Below, one piece after another: positions 1 through 8,299 of a DNA stretch of 64,000 nt. Under the pieces are notes generated by a model. The model had not been told where the DNA came from, ran no database searches, and saw nothing but the letters and a program-made list of their open reading frames with translations. The translations under genes were made by a program, and so were the position numbers. The stretch is from Actinokineospora terrae (GTDB taxonomy: Bacteria; Actinomycetota; Actinomycetes; Mycobacteriales; Pseudonocardiaceae): the NCBI RefSeq assembly GCF_900111175.1, contig NZ_FOGI01000001.1, positions 730,194-794,193 of the forward strand. The letters are read 5' to 3'. Every line of letters begins with the position of its first letter. Within the stretch, counting starts at the first letter, position 1.

Positions 1-58
1 CCAACTGGTACACGTGCCCGGTCGAGCTGTAGTAGATGACCGCGACCTTGACGCCCAT
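1..58 (-). CDS. WrbA/flavodoxin-like protein, N-terminal fragment
   Basis: Only the first 19 codons lie inside the window; the gene continues past the left edge. The visible residues MGVKVAVIYYSSTGHVYQL form a first beta strand followed by a phosphate-binding S-S-T-G-H loop, the FMN-binding start of flavodoxin-fold proteins such as WrbA NAD(P)H:quinone oxidoreductases. The ATG is preceded by a GAAGGAAG ribosome binding site at good spacing. It follows the DsbA-fold gene on the same strand after about 150 bp, so the two may share a redox role, but separate transcription is equally likely. The family assignment rests on a very short fragment. Confidence 0.6.
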   Translation of the reverse strand, partial: MGVKVAVIYYSSTGHVYQL

Positions 59-211
59 TGTTGCTTCCTTCGTCTGTTGTTGTTTACCGATGTGAGCGGC
101 GCGCCATTGCACCGCGCGTCGTCGCGTCCGTTATCCGCGAATGTCGTCCGCGGCCGTTGCATTCACCGGCCATTGAGGACTGGAAACGCGCTATAGAACT
201 CTGCTACCCGG

Positions 212-898
212 TCAGCCGAGTGCCCGGCGGAGCAGGTCCTCGTACACTGCTGGTTCATCCTGGTCGATCACCGGGAATCCGATTCCCCACTCGCCCTCCC
301 AGTGCAGGCGCACCCCGGGGTTGTGGTGGGCGGACCCGTCGGGCAGGAACAGCGTCGGGCTGCCCTGCACGGTGTCCCCGGCGCACAGCGGCACCTGGCG
401 CTCGATCTCCGCCCGCGCCCACCCCTCGACCAGCCCGGCCTTGACCGCCTCGACGTCCACCCCGGCCTCGCCCGCGATCTGCAGCACCACGTGCCGCATG
501 GAGATGTTGCGGCTCTGCCCGAACAGCGCCAGCCGCAGCGCCCGGTCCAGCCGCTCGCTGGCCTCGAGGCCCTGCTTCTTGGCGACCTCGACGGCCTCCA
601 TCGCCAGCACGGTGGTCACCGGGTACTCGTGCGTCGGCCCCTGCCACACCTGCCATCCGGCCTCCGGCGCCAGCCCGCCCGCGACCGGGATCTCCGCGTC
701 CAGGATCAACTTCGGCGTCGCCATGTCGTTGATCAGTTCCAGCGGGAACGCCCGGACGTCGAACCGCACCCGCTCGGTGAGCCCGAGCCGCTCGCGGGTG
801 GTGTGCAGCCGGTACGCCGCGATGTGCGCCCACGGGCACCCGATGTCGGCGTAGAAGACGATCGTCCCTGGTGCGACGTCGATGACCTGGGTGTCCAC
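212..898 (-). CDS. DsbA-fold (FrnE/HCCA-isomerase type) oxidoreductase
   Basis: A 228-residue cytoplasmic protein without signal peptide. A beta strand leads into D-I-G-C21-P-W-A-H, the thioredoxin-like active-site position of the DsbA superfamily, and a G-S-P-T-L-F cis-proline loop sits near residue 183, the usual C-terminal signature. The second cysteine of CxxC is replaced by alanine, so it should not be a classical dithiol oxidase. Kappa-class GST and 2-hydroxychromene-2-carboxylate isomerase relatives also lack it and use glutathione or a similar thiol. The start is GTG with GAGGAG seven bases upstream. The leader region carries three copies of a 12-bp motif, suggesting a dedicated regulator. 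The substrate cannot be told from the sequence. Confidence 0.8.
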   Translation of the reverse strand: MDTQVIDVAPGTIVFYADIGCPWAHIAAYRLHTTRERLGLTERVRFDVRAFPLELINDMATPKLILDAEIPVAGGLAPEAGWQVWQGPTHEYPVTTVLAMEAVEVAKKQGLEASERLDRALRLALFGQSRNISMRHVVLQIAGEAGVDVEAVKAGLVEGWARAEIERQVPLCAGDTVQGSPTLFLPDGSAHHNPGVRLHWEGEWGIGFPVIDQDEPAVYEDLLRRALG

Positions 899-946
899 GC
901 TGGTGCTCCTCGCTGAGTTCCCCTGGAGCCCGGGATTCGCCTAAGC

Positions 947-1018
947 GGAACTGGCTCCACATGCTGTGGCCAGGTTAACCGGAACTGGCTCCGGTGCGCA
1001 ACAACCGGAGCCGATTCC
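947..1018 (-). promoter_or_regulatory. Repeated GGAGCCAGTTCC operator-like sites upstream of the DsbA-fold gene
   Basis: GGAACTGGCTCC occurs at 947-958 and again at 981-992, exactly 34 bp apart. Read toward the gene (minus strand) both copies extend to GGAGCCAGTTCCGSTTA, 17 positions with one difference. A third, degenerate copy in the opposite orientation, GGAGCCGATTCC, sits at 1007-1018. They lie 49-120 bp upstream of the GTG at 898, the usual place for a repressor or activator. No regulator gene is adjacent, so the binding protein is unknown. Confidence 0.5.
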
Positions 1019-1052
1019 GATTCTGCCTTTGTCTGGAGTGGTGGCGAAACGG

Positions 1053-1089
1053 GGAAGACCTCCGGCCCGGGGTGGGCTGGAGGTCTTCC
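1053..1089. terminator. 11-bp perfect stem-loop, probable terminator
   Basis: GGAAGACCTCC at 1053-1063 pairs perfectly with GGAGGTCTTCC at 1079-1089 around a 15-nt loop. It has no U-tract, as is common in high-G+C actinomycetes. It could end minus-strand transcripts leaving the FAD/NAD(P) gene at 1453, or be part of the DsbA-fold gene's leader. Confidence 0.5.
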
Positions 1090-1164
1090 GTGCTCGCTGC
1101 GTACTTCTACTGGGTGAACTCCTCCGCTCGAGTCGCGCCTTGGGCTGTGAACGCCCAGGTCGCG

Positions 1165-1322
1165 CTATCCACAACGCCGCGGTTGTCCACAACTTCGGCC
1201 GACCCTCTGGTCCCGCAACGGTGGTCAGTTAGACTGGCTTCGGGGACGCCCCCCGGAGAGGGTGGGGGCTGGGGTTGGCGGGGAGGGCCTCCGGAAGCGC
1301 GGGTGTCGATCTTGGGGCGAGT
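1165..1322 (+). repeat. Intergenic repeat element, copy 1 of 3 (DnaA-box-like sites, TAGACT, G/C hairpin)
   Basis: CTATCCACAA (1165-1174) and TTGTCCACA (1183-1191, the actinobacterial DnaA-box consensus) are followed 39 bp later by TTAGACTGGC (1229-1238), a good -10-like hexamer. A 26-nt core identical in all three copies follows at 1243-1268; its GCCCCC/GGGGGC arms can pair around a purine-rich loop. Similarity with copy 2 (26.1 kb) continues through GGCCTCCGGAA and GGGGCGAGT to about 1322. The gene-free stretch 899-1452 otherwise holds only the operator-like repeats and the hairpin listed separately; I see no small ORF I would defend. Confidence 0.65.
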
Positions 1323-1452
1323 CGCGCCTGCCGTTGGCCAGCCCAGGCCAGGGACGGGCAGGGCTTGCGCTGCTCCTGGCGGGCAAGGTCGTCGTGGATC
1401 GCGGGTGGAGGGTGGCGGTGCAAGTTGTCGGGGTGGGGCGACTCAGTGGGGG

Positions 1453-3393
1453 TCAGGAGCCTGCCGGGGCGTAGATGGGGGTGGGGGCGCTGGTGGGGAG
1501 CCAGGCCAGGGGGATGTGGGAGGTGGTGTAGAGGCGGGGGGTGAGGCAGGCGCGGGCTATGGCGTCGGCGTCGCCGAGGATTACGGAGTCGACGCCGGGG
1601 CGGATGCCCGCGGCGGTCACCCAGTGGACGGCCTCGGTGGGGATGCCGAAGGCGTAGCGGTGGGGGTGGGCGGTGCCGGTGGCGTCGAGGACGCGGTAGG
1701 GGCGGCGGGTGACGGCCAGGCCGCCGGTCTCGTAGGTGTCGATGCGGTACGGCGCGCAGCCGCCGGTGGTGCGCAGGTGGGTGATGAGGGTGTCGTCGGT
1801 GTGCCGGATGTCCACCTCCGGCAGCCGCGCCTCGATGAGCGTGTCGACGACCTCCGCCGACCCGGGCACCCCGTCCGCCCGCAGCAGGAACCCGTCCGGC
1901 CGCGGCTCGACCGCCATGCCGGGGCCGAGCACGCGCAGCACCCCGGCCTCCACCAGCGCGATCATCTCCTCGATCCGGCTGGTCGGCGGCCCGATCGACA
2001 GGTACGCGTTGAGCGGGGTGTACCAGCGCTGCAGCTCCGTCCGGTACGACTCGCCGGGGATGCCGCTGTGGTCGACCACCAGCCGGATCTCGTTGCGCAG
2101 GTCCCGCAGCACGTCCAGCGCCGCCTTGAGCGGGTCGGTGACGTTGCCGCGCCTGGCCGCGACGACGTCGGCGCGCAGGTGCTCGAGCAGCCACTCCCGG
2201 AACCGCGCCGGGTCCGCGAACTCCAGGCCCGCGTAGGGCTTGGCGACCAGGTCCCAGTCCCACCGGGCCGCGGGCTCGATCCCGTACTCGTCCAGCAGCG
2301 ACGACTCGTCCGCTCCGGCGACGAACGCCCGCTGGAACGCGGAGAAGTCCTGGCCGCGCAACGCCAGCAGCGCCCGGTAGTACGACACGGTGACCTCTTT
2401 GGACACCAGGGGCCACACCTCGGCGGTGAACCCCGCTCGCCGCGCCCGCAGGTCCGCGATCACCTCGGGCGTCACGAACAGCGGCTCGTGCCGACCGGAG
2501 ACGCCCTTCTCGTTCTCGCCCCGCGCGTGGTACGGCACGCCCCGCCGCGATCCCGCGATCAGCACCGGCTCCGCACCGGACGGCGTGTAGACCAGCCCGC
2601 GCGGGCCTCGGCTGAACGTGCCCCCGCGCCCGGAGGTCAGCAACGCCATGTAGTCGAAGAAGTTCAGCCCCATCCCGCGCAGACCAACGCGTTCACCCGG
2701 CGCGATCCGACTCAGGTCCGCGTCCGCCGGATTCGACGGCGGCAGGTAGCGCAACCCGTGTTCAGCCGCCAAATCGGCGAATCGCCGCTCCTGCTCACCG
2801 ATCGGCATGTCCACGTGCCCCTGCGCCAGCACCACCGACGTCAGCCCCGCCAACACCTGCCCATCGGCCAGGGTGACGACCTGCGTGCCGTCAGCGGCGT
2901 CCGCCACCGACACCGCCACCGCGTCGTGCAGCCGAACCGTGACCCCCGGCGGCGCCGTGACCACGAGCCGCCGCAGCACCCAGACCAGGTAGTGCCCGTA
3001 GAACGCCCGCGACGGGTAGGAATCCGGCCCGAGCGCGGCAGCCTCCCGCCGGACGCTTGCCGGGTAGTCGTCGAAATCGGCCATCGAGAGCAGGAACCGC
3101 GCCCACTCGTGCAGGCTCGGACCGGGCACCACCGGCCCGGCGCAGCCCACGCTGTCGTCGGTGAACAGGGTGACCTGCGAGGCGATCGTGTTCATCAGCA
3201 GCAGGTCCGGCTGCCCGACCCGCCACACCCGGCCGCCCTCGTGCACGTGCGGGTCCACCACCTCGACCACCACCCGGCGCCCCGGACCCGCCGCGGCGGC
3301 GTTGGCGCACAGCCTCTCCACCACCGAGATCCCGCGCGGTCCCGCGCCGACCACGCAGATCCGTGCCGTCGCACCGTCATCGCCAGCGGTCAT
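1453..3393 (-). CDS. FAD/NAD(P)-binding protein of the NAD_binding_9 type
   Basis: A 646-residue protein opening with a Rossmann dinucleotide-binding site, V-V-G-A-G-P-R-G at residues 14-21, in the style of the PF13454 family: large two-dinucleotide flavoproteins distantly related to N-hydroxylating monooxygenases and thioredoxin reductases. I chose the ATG at 3393 because GGGGAG lies six bases upstream and the Rossmann strand begins 11 residues in; the frame stays open another 86 codons upstream but shows no family sequence. The gene is divergent from the aspartate kinase and shares a 220-bp control region with it, which places it in the 3,4-AHBA cluster. An oxidative step on the amino or hydroxyl group is possible, but no reaction can be assigned. 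It has no signal peptide or membrane helix. Confidence 0.8.
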   Translation of the reverse strand: MTAGDDGATARICVVGAGPRGISVVERLCANAAAAGPGRRVVVEVVDPHVHEGGRVWRVGQPDLLLMNTIASQVTLFTDDSVGCAGPVVPGPSLHEWARFLLSMADFDDYPASVRREAAALGPDSYPSRAFYGHYLVWVLRRLVVTAPPGVTVRLHDAVAVSVADAADGTQVVTLADGQVLAGLTSVVLAQGHVDMPIGEQERRFADLAAEHGLRYLPPSNPADADLSRIAPGERVGLRGMGLNFFDYMALLTSGRGGTFSRGPRGLVYTPSGAEPVLIAGSRRGVPYHARGENEKGVSGRHEPLFVTPEVIADLRARRAGFTAEVWPLVSKEVTVSYYRALLALRGQDFSAFQRAFVAGADESSLLDEYGIEPAARWDWDLVAKPYAGLEFADPARFREWLLEHLRADVVAARRGNVTDPLKAALDVLRDLRNEIRLVVDHSGIPGESYRTELQRWYTPLNAYLSIGPPTSRIEEMIALVEAGVLRVLGPGMAVEPRPDGFLLRADGVPGSAEVVDTLIEARLPEVDIRHTDDTLITHLRTTGGCAPYRIDTYETGGLAVTRRPYRVLDATGTAHPHRYAFGIPTEAVHWVTAAGIRPGVDSVILGDADAIARACLTPRLYTTSHIPLAWLPTSAPTPIYAPAGS

Positions 3394-3531
3394 GATGGTC
3401 TCCCCGGTCCGGGCCCGACGTGCTCCACACAGGACAGTGGCCGTCGTGGCATCGCCTGCCCCACACTGTAGTCCGCGCACCCGCGGCCGCATCCCGTCTT
3501 GACGTGATGTTCGCGCGCCGCCACCGCCAAC

Positions 3532-3549
3532 ATCACGCGTTCCCGGGAT
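3532..3549 (+). promoter_or_regulatory. Cluster operator site A, upstream of the aspartate kinase
   Basis: ATCACGCGTTCCCGGGAT begins 83 bp before the aspartate kinase ATG. Read in the direction of transcription it aligns with site B (10687-10704) and site C (13623-13640): ATCACGCG, two variable bases, C, any base, CG, G/T, GAT. A second degenerate match, GTGATGTTCGCGCG, lies at 3514-3527 toward the divergent FAD/NAD(P) gene. Confidence 0.6.
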
Positions 3550-3614
3550 TACCCGCCGCGGTGGCGTCGGTAGAAAGGGAGGGGTCCGCTGAGGGATAAC
3601 CCGGTGAGGGTGCG

Positions 3615-4865
3615 ATGACCACGACCGTGCTGAAGTTCGGTGGCACCTCATTGGCGACCACCGAGAAGATCCGCCGGGTGGCGGCGATCGCGCACGGCAC
3701 GCACACCGGGGGCGCCGCCACCGTGGTCGTCGTCTCCGCGCGCGGCAAGACCACCGACGACCTGATCGCCGCCGCGACCGCGCTGACCGACGCGCCGTCG
3801 GCCCGCGAGACCGACCAGTTGTTGGCCACCGGCGAGAACGCCTCGGCGGCCCTGGTCGCGCTGGCGCTGCTCGACCGGGGCGTGCCCGCGGTGTCGCTGA
3901 CCGGGCCGCAGGCGGGCATCCTCGCCGCGGGCCCGCACGGCGCCGGGATGATCGCCGCGGTCGACCCGCAGCGGATCACCGCGCACCTGGCCCGCGGCCG
4001 GGTGGTGGTGGTCGCCGGGTTCCAGGGCGAGGGCGACGACGGCGACATCGTCACCCTGGGCCGGGGCGGGTCGGACACCACCGCGGTCGCGCTCGCGGTG
4101 GAGCTGGGCGCGCGGGCCTGCGAGATCTACACCGACGTCGACGGTGTGTTCACCGCCGACCCCCGGCTGGTGCCCACCGCCCGCGTGTTGCCGACCGTCG
4201 ACCCGCTGGTGATGGCCGAGATGGCCTTCTCCGGCGCGCAGGTCATGCACTCGCGCGCGGTGGAGCTGGCCTCGGTGCACGGGCTGGATGTGCTGGTGCG
4301 CAACACCATGACCGGTGCGGGTGGCACGACGATCCTGGGACGGAGCAGCGACATGATCGAGACGAGGGGCTTCATAGCCGCGGTCACCCACGACCGGGCG
4401 GTGGCGCGGGTGGTGCTGCGCCGCGGACGGCGGGAGGTGGACCTGGTCACCGCCGTGCTCGGCGCCTTCGCCCGCGCCGCGGTGCCGGTCGACATGCTCG
4501 CCTGGCACACCGACCGCGGCGCGGTCGACCAGGTCGGCTTCGCCGTGCACCGCGGCCAACTGGTGGCCGCCCGCGCCCTGCTGCGGCAGCTGGCCACCAC
4601 GCACGGGCTGGGCACCGAGCTCGACGAGGGCGTCGGCAAGCTGTCGGTGGTGGGCACCGGGCTGCTCAACCGGCCGGAGTTCCTGGCCAGGATGCTGGCC
4701 GCGCTGGCCACCATCGACGTGGCGCCGGACTGGTTCGCCACCGCGCAGTCGCGGATCTCGGTGCTGGTGCCCGCGTCCCGGCTCACCGAGGCGGTCATCG
4801 CGGTGCACCGCGAGTTCGAGCTGGACGCCGACGACCTGCCCGTCGAGTCCATGACCCTGGCCTGA
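3615..4865 (+). CDS. Aspartate kinase, cluster-dedicated
   Basis: This 416-residue enzyme phosphorylates L-aspartate, the first step toward aspartate semialdehyde. The amino-acid kinase signature K-F-G-G-T-S is at residues 7-12, the T-L-G-R-G-G-S-D-T-T substrate loop near 150-160, and two ACT-type segments fill the C-terminal third, a normal architecture for actinobacterial LysC. It is followed after 37 bp by a GriI-type aldolase that consumes aspartate semialdehyde, and then by GriH. An extra kinase next to griI/griH is a recognised feature of 3,4-AHBA clusters, where it raises precursor supply outside lysine/threonine control. The ATG has GAGGG five bases upstream. Whether it keeps feedback inhibition cannot be read here. 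It might instead be the only housekeeping copy, but the context argues otherwise. Confidence 0.92.
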   Translation: MTTTVLKFGGTSLATTEKIRRVAAIAHGTHTGGAATVVVVSARGKTTDDLIAAATALTDAPSARETDQLLATGENASAALVALALLDRGVPAVSLTGPQAGILAAGPHGAGMIAAVDPQRITAHLARGRVVVVAGFQGEGDDGDIVTLGRGGSDTTAVALAVELGARACEIYTDVDGVFTADPRLVPTARVLPTVDPLVMAEMAFSGAQVMHSRAVELASVHGLDVLVRNTMTGAGGTTILGRSSDMIETRGFIAAVTHDRAVARVVLRRGRREVDLVTAVLGAFARAAVPVDMLAWHTDRGAVDQVGFAVHRGQLVAARALLRQLATTHGLGTELDEGVGKLSVVGTGLLNRPEFLARMLAALATIDVAPDWFATAQSRISVLVPASRLTEAVIAVHREFELDADDLPVESMTLA

Positions 4866-4902
4866 TCCCCGGCCCGGTCCGCGAAGAGAAAGGGGACACC
4901 AG

Positions 4903-5724
4903 GTGTCCGCCAACAGGTCTTTCGGCTCCCAGGTGCGGTTGCAGCGGCTGTTCCGGCACGCCGCCAACCGGCTGCTCGTCGTCCCGCTCGACCACTCGGT
5001 CTCCGACGGCCCGATCCTGGCCAACGGCGACCTGCCCGGCCTGGTCGGCTCGCTGGCCGCCAACGGGGTGGACGCCGTGGTGCTGCACAAGGGCAGCCTG
5101 CGCGGCCTCGACGCCAGGGCGTTCACCGGCACCTCGCTCATCGTGCACCTGAGCGCCAGCACCGCGCACGCCCCCGACCCGGACGCCAAGTACCTGGTGT
5201 CCACTGTGGAGCAGGCGCTGCGGCTGGGCGCGGACGCGGTCAGCGTGCACGTCAACGTCGGTTCCAACGACGAGCGCAGGCAGATCGCCGACCTCGGCGC
5301 GGTGGCGGACGCCTGCGACAGGTGGAACATCCCGCTGCTGGCCATGATGTACCCGAGGGGTCCCAGGGTGGGCACGCCGACCCCGGAACTGGTGGCGCAC
5401 GTGGCCACCCTGGCCGCCGACCTCGGGGCCGACGTGGTGAAGTCGGTCTACGCGGGCTCGGTGGCCGCGATGGCCGACGTGGTGCGCGCCTGCCCGGTCC
5501 CGGTGATCGTCGCCGGTGGACCGCGCAAGTCCGGCCTGGACGCGGTGAAGTCCTATGTGGACGAGATTCTGCGGGCGGGGGCCGCGGGCGTCGCCATGGG
5601 CCGCAACGTCTTCCAGGCCCCCGACCCGGGTGCCCGCGCGGGCGAGATCGCCGCCCTCATCCACTCCGGCGGTACGGGCCCGTCGCTGGAACTCGAACTC
5701 GCCGCCAGCCTGCCCCGCCGATGA
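4903..5724 (+). CDS. griI: GriI-type DhnA-family C7N aldolase (2-amino-heptulosonate synthase)
   Basis: A 273-residue class I aldolase of the DhnA/FBA family. It matches proteins that condense L-aspartate semialdehyde with dihydroxyacetone phosphate (GriI) or a keto-sugar phosphate (archaeal AroA'). Visible hallmarks are V-P-L-D-H-S near residues 28-33, the V-K-S-V-Y-A-G strand near 182-188 carrying the expected Schiff-base lysine, and A-G-G-P-R-K-S near 207-213 plus G-V-A-M-G-R-N-V-F for phosphate binding. The GTG start follows AAGGGGA. Its stop overlaps the next start (ATGA), so it is translationally coupled to the cyclase. Known role: with GriH it makes 3-amino-4-hydroxybenzoate. The alternative archaeal-type dehydroquinate route is unlikely with a plant-like shikimate pathway expected in actinomycetes. 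Confidence 0.88.
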   Translation: MSANRSFGSQVRLQRLFRHAANRLLVVPLDHSVSDGPILANGDLPGLVGSLAANGVDAVVLHKGSLRGLDARAFTGTSLIVHLSASTAHAPDPDAKYLVSTVEQALRLGADAVSVHVNVGSNDERRQIADLGAVADACDRWNIPLLAMMYPRGPRVGTPTPELVAHVATLAADLGADVVKSVYAGSVAAMADVVRACPVPVIVAGGPRKSGLDAVKSYVDEILRAGAAGVAMGRNVFQAPDPGARAGEIAALIHSGGTGPSLELELAASLPRR

Positions 5725-7112
5725 CCACCCCGACCCCGGCCGCGCCGACACCCGCCGCCGCACCGACCGAGCCGACCGCGGCCACACCGGAGACACCGAC
5801 CGCGCCGACACCTGCCGAGACCACCGCGCCGGCAACTGCTGCCGCACCAACGCCACCCCCGCCGATCGCGCCCGCGCCGGAAGTGCCGATCGAGTCGACA
5901 CCCGCCGCGCCGGGTGCGTTGTCGGCGGATGTGCCGATCACGCCGACTGCGCCGATACCGACTGCCGCGATGCAGACCACGCCGAATGTGACGAGGAGCG
6001 AGACCGCCATGAAGCTCTGCTGGCTTGATGTCCGCGACACCGGGTCGTCCCGGGCCGCGATCCTGGAGGAGGCGCTGCACCAGCGGGTGGACGGCGTCGT
6101 GGCCGATGACGTGGCGGTGCTGGGGGAGTTGCCGCCGACGGTGACCAAGGTGCTGCTGCCCAGGGGCAAGGCGCTGCCCGAGAGCCTCGACGGGGTCGAC
6201 GTGCTGGTCGTCGACCCGGAGCGGGACGCCGACGCCGGGGAGCTGGCGGCCAGGTACCCGGCGGTCGAGATCGGGCGGTTCGTCGAGATCGTCGACGCCG
6301 ACACCCTGGAGCTGGCCTGCCAGGCCGCGCGCACCGAGCGCTGGGCGGTGCTGCTGTTCCGCGACCCCACCAAGATCCCGCTGGAGATCGTCATCGCCGC
6401 CGCGGCCAGGGCCACCGGCAGCATCGTCACCATCGCCGCCGACGTCGAGGAGGCCGAGATCATCTACGGCGTCCTGGAGCTGGGCTCCGACGGGGTGCTG
6501 ATGGCCCCGGCGAAGGTCGGCGACGCGACCAAGCTCAAGGCCGCCGCCATCGCCACCACCCCCGAGCTGGACCTCGTCGAGCTCCAGGTCACCAGGACCA
6601 CGCACATCGGCATGGGCGAGCGGGCCTGCGTGGACACCTGCACGTACTTCCGCGAGGACGAGGGCATCCTGGTCGGGTCGCACTCCAAGGGCATGATCCT
6701 CTGCGTCAGCGAGACCCACCCGCTGCCCTACATGCCCACCCGCCCGTTCCGGGTCAACGCGGGCGCCATCCACTCCTACACGCTCTCGCAGGACGAGCGC
6801 ACCAACTACCTCAGCGAGCTCAAGTCCGGCAGCAAGGTCCTCGCCGTCGACGTCAAGGGCCAGACCCGGCTGGTCACCGTGGGCCGGGTCAAGATCGAGA
6901 CCCGGCCGCTGATCTCCATCGACGCGGTCGCCCCCAACGGCACCGAGGTCAACCTGATCCTGCAGGACGACTGGCACGTCCGGGTCCTCGGCCCGGGCGG
7001 CAGCGTCCTCAACAGCACCGAGCTGCGCCCCGGCGACGTCGTCCTGGGCTACCTGCCCTCCGCCGACCGCCACGTCGGGTACCCGATCGACGAGTTCTGC
7101 CTGGAGAAGTAG
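5721..7112 (+). CDS. griH: GriH-type cyclase (3-dehydroquinate synthase II family) with a Pro/Thr/Ala-rich N-terminal extension
   Basis: Residues from about 97 onward (first ATG of the domain at 6009) form a complete 367-residue member of the DHQ synthase II/GriH family: M-K-L-C-W-L-D opening, G-S-H-S-K-G-M-I-L near the middle, F-R-V-N-A-G-A-I-H and the C-terminal G-D-V-V-L-G-Y-L. GriH converts the GriI product into 3,4-AHBA. The upstream 96 codons encode a low-complexity P/T/A-rich segment that begins at an ATG overlapping the griI stop. That start is coupled and in frame, but the internal ATG at 6009 has its own GAGGAG ten bases upstream. Either a tailed protein or two isoforms are possible. 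The catalytic domain assignment is firm; the true start is not. Confidence 0.88.
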   Translation: MTTPTPAAPTPAAAPTEPTAATPETPTAPTPAETTAPATAAAPTPPPPIAPAPEVPIESTPAAPGALSADVPITPTAPIPTAAMQTTPNVTRSETAMKLCWLDVRDTGSSRAAILEEALHQRVDGVVADDVAVLGELPPTVTKVLLPRGKALPESLDGVDVLVVDPERDADAGELAARYPAVEIGRFVEIVDADTLELACQAARTERWAVLLFRDPTKIPLEIVIAAAARATGSIVTIAADVEEAEIIYGVLELGSDGVLMAPAKVGDATKLKAAAIATTPELDLVELQVTRTTHIGMGERACVDTCTYFREDEGILVGSHSKGMILCVSETHPLPYMPTRPFRVNAGAIHSYTLSQDERTNYLSELKSGSKVLAVDVKGQTRLVTVGRVKIETRPLISIDAVAPNGTEVNLILQDDWHVRVLGPGGSVLNSTELRPGDVVLGYLPSADRHVGYPIDEFCLEK

Positions 7113-7124
7113 CCCGCGACCAGC

Positions 7125-7154
7125 AGAGCCCGGCCACCGCGGTGGCCGGGCTCT
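7125..7154. terminator. 30-bp perfect palindrome, terminator of the aspartate kinase-griI-griH operon
   Basis: The sequence from 7125 to 7154 is a perfect inverted repeat (15-base arms meeting at CG/CG; arms begin AGAGCCCGGCC). It starts 13 bp after the griH stop, exactly where a factor-independent terminator is expected between convergent operons. Confidence 0.8.
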
Positions 7155-7166
7155 CTCGCGCGTGGA

Positions 7167-7207
7167 AAGCCCCTGTGGTGACGGGATTCCAGTCACCACA
7201 GGGGCTT
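7167..7207. terminator. 16-bp stem-loop, terminator of the convergent methyltransferase operon
   Basis: AAGCCCCTGTGGTGAC (7167-7182) pairs perfectly with 7192-7207 around a 9-nt loop. It lies 48 bp beyond the minus-strand methyltransferase stop and 12 bp from the preceding palindrome. The A/T-rich outer ends and perfect stem make it a likely bidirectional terminator. Confidence 0.78.
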
Positions 7208-7254
7208 CGGCGGACCTGCCTGCTCGGCGACGATGCCGGGTGGGCGGCGGGGCG

Positions 7255-8289
7255 TTACACAGGATGCGCGATCAGCAGGCTGGTCGGCGCTGAGGTGGGA
7301 CGGGTCTCCACGTGCCGGAAACCCGCGGCGGACAACAGCTTGGCGAACTCGGCCTCGGTGCGGGAGCGGCCGGTCAGCAGGGTCAGGATGACGATGTCCT
7401 CGAACTTGCCGAAGTGCGGGGCATCGCCCTCCGGCAGCACGTCGTCGATGAGGATCAGCTCCCGGCCGGTGTCGCCCATGGCGGCGCGCACGTTGCGCAG
7501 GATGCGGACGGAGTCCTCGTCGTCCCAGTCGTGGATGGTCCAGGACAGCAGGTAGGTGTCGCCGCCCTCGGGCACGGACGTGAAGAAGTCACCGGCGACG
7601 CATTCGACCCGGTCCAGCACTCCAGCCGCGCCGAGCACCGCCACAGCCTCGGGGATGACCCGCGGCAGGTCGAACACCACCGCGGTCAGCTCCGGGTACC
7701 GGGTGAGCAGCGTGGCGACCAGGTGCCCGTGCCCGCCGCCGACGTCGACCAGCCTGCGGGCGCCGGACAGGTCGTGCGCGGCCAGCGTGGAGGAGTTGAC
7801 CATCCGCGCCATGTTGCCCATCGCCCGGTCGAACAGCGTGCCGAGATCGCTGCGCGCCCCCAGCAGCGACCACAGGTCGGTGCCGTTGACGTGGTCGAAC
7901 GCGGGCCGACCGGTGCGCAACGTGTGCGCCATCGCCCCGAACGACAGCTGGCGCTCGGGCCTGCCCAGGTAGCGCGCGAGGTCGCGCATCGAGTCCGGCC
8001 CGTCGCCGCGCAGCGTCCTGGCCAGCGGGGTCAGGGTGAACGTGCGCGGCGCGACCTCGCTGAACACGCCGACGCTGGCCAGCGCCCGCAGCGCCCGGTA
8101 TAGCGACTCAGTGTGGCAGCCCAGGCGCTCGGCGAGGTCGTCGACGTGGCTGGGGCCGTCGTCGAAGGCGTCGGCGACCCCGATGTCGGCGACCGCGATG
8201 AGCACCTGGCTGACCAGCGAGCTGTAGAGCATCTCGTACATCCGCACCGAGGGCGGGACGTCGGCGGGGCCGGGGTGGGTGTTGGTCAT
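7255..8289 (-). CDS. Acetylserotonin-O-methyltransferase-like SAM methyltransferase
   Basis: A 344-residue class I O-methyltransferase of the plant COMT/hydroxyneurosporene-MT type. An N-terminal winged-helix dimerisation region (residues 1-100, beginning near S-V-R-M-Y-E-M-L) precedes the SAM-binding motif V-D-V-G-G-G-H-G-H-L near 175-185 and the catalytic-histidine region S-W-T-I-H-D-W-D-D-E near 245-255. Such enzymes methylate phenolic hydroxyls, which suits an aminohydroxybenzoate scaffold. The ATG at 8289 follows GAGGGGAG and starts 10 bp after the ligase stop, so it is the last gene of a VOC-ligase-methyltransferase operon. The frame stays open 25 codons upstream, but those codons lie inside the ligase 3' end. 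Which hydroxyl is methylated is unknown. Confidence 0.88.
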   Translation of the reverse strand: MTNTHPGPADVPPSVRMYEMLYSSLVSQVLIAVADIGVADAFDDGPSHVDDLAERLGCHTESLYRALRALASVGVFSEVAPRTFTLTPLARTLRGDGPDSMRDLARYLGRPERQLSFGAMAHTLRTGRPAFDHVNGTDLWSLLGARSDLGTLFDRAMGNMARMVNSSTLAAHDLSGARRLVDVGGGHGHLVATLLTRYPELTAVVFDLPRVIPEAVAVLGAAGVLDRVECVAGDFFTSVPEGGDTYLLSWTIHDWDDEDSVRILRNVRAAMGDTGRELILIDDVLPEGDAPHFGKFEDIVILTLLTGRSRTEAEFAKLLSAAGFRHVETRPTSAPTSLLIAHPV

Positions 8290-8299
8290 GGCGCTCCCC

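Noticed and set aside
1165..1191. Chromosomal replication origin from the DnaA-box-like sites
   Set aside because: Only one or two boxes per site, no dnaA/dnaN genes nearby and no A/T-rich unwinding region. The same boxes recur at 26 and 51.9 kb as part of a repeat.
994..3471. 825-codon plus-strand open frame
   Set aside because: It runs antisense to the FAD/NAD(P) gene, shows no domain, and its first part covers the hairpin and repeat element.
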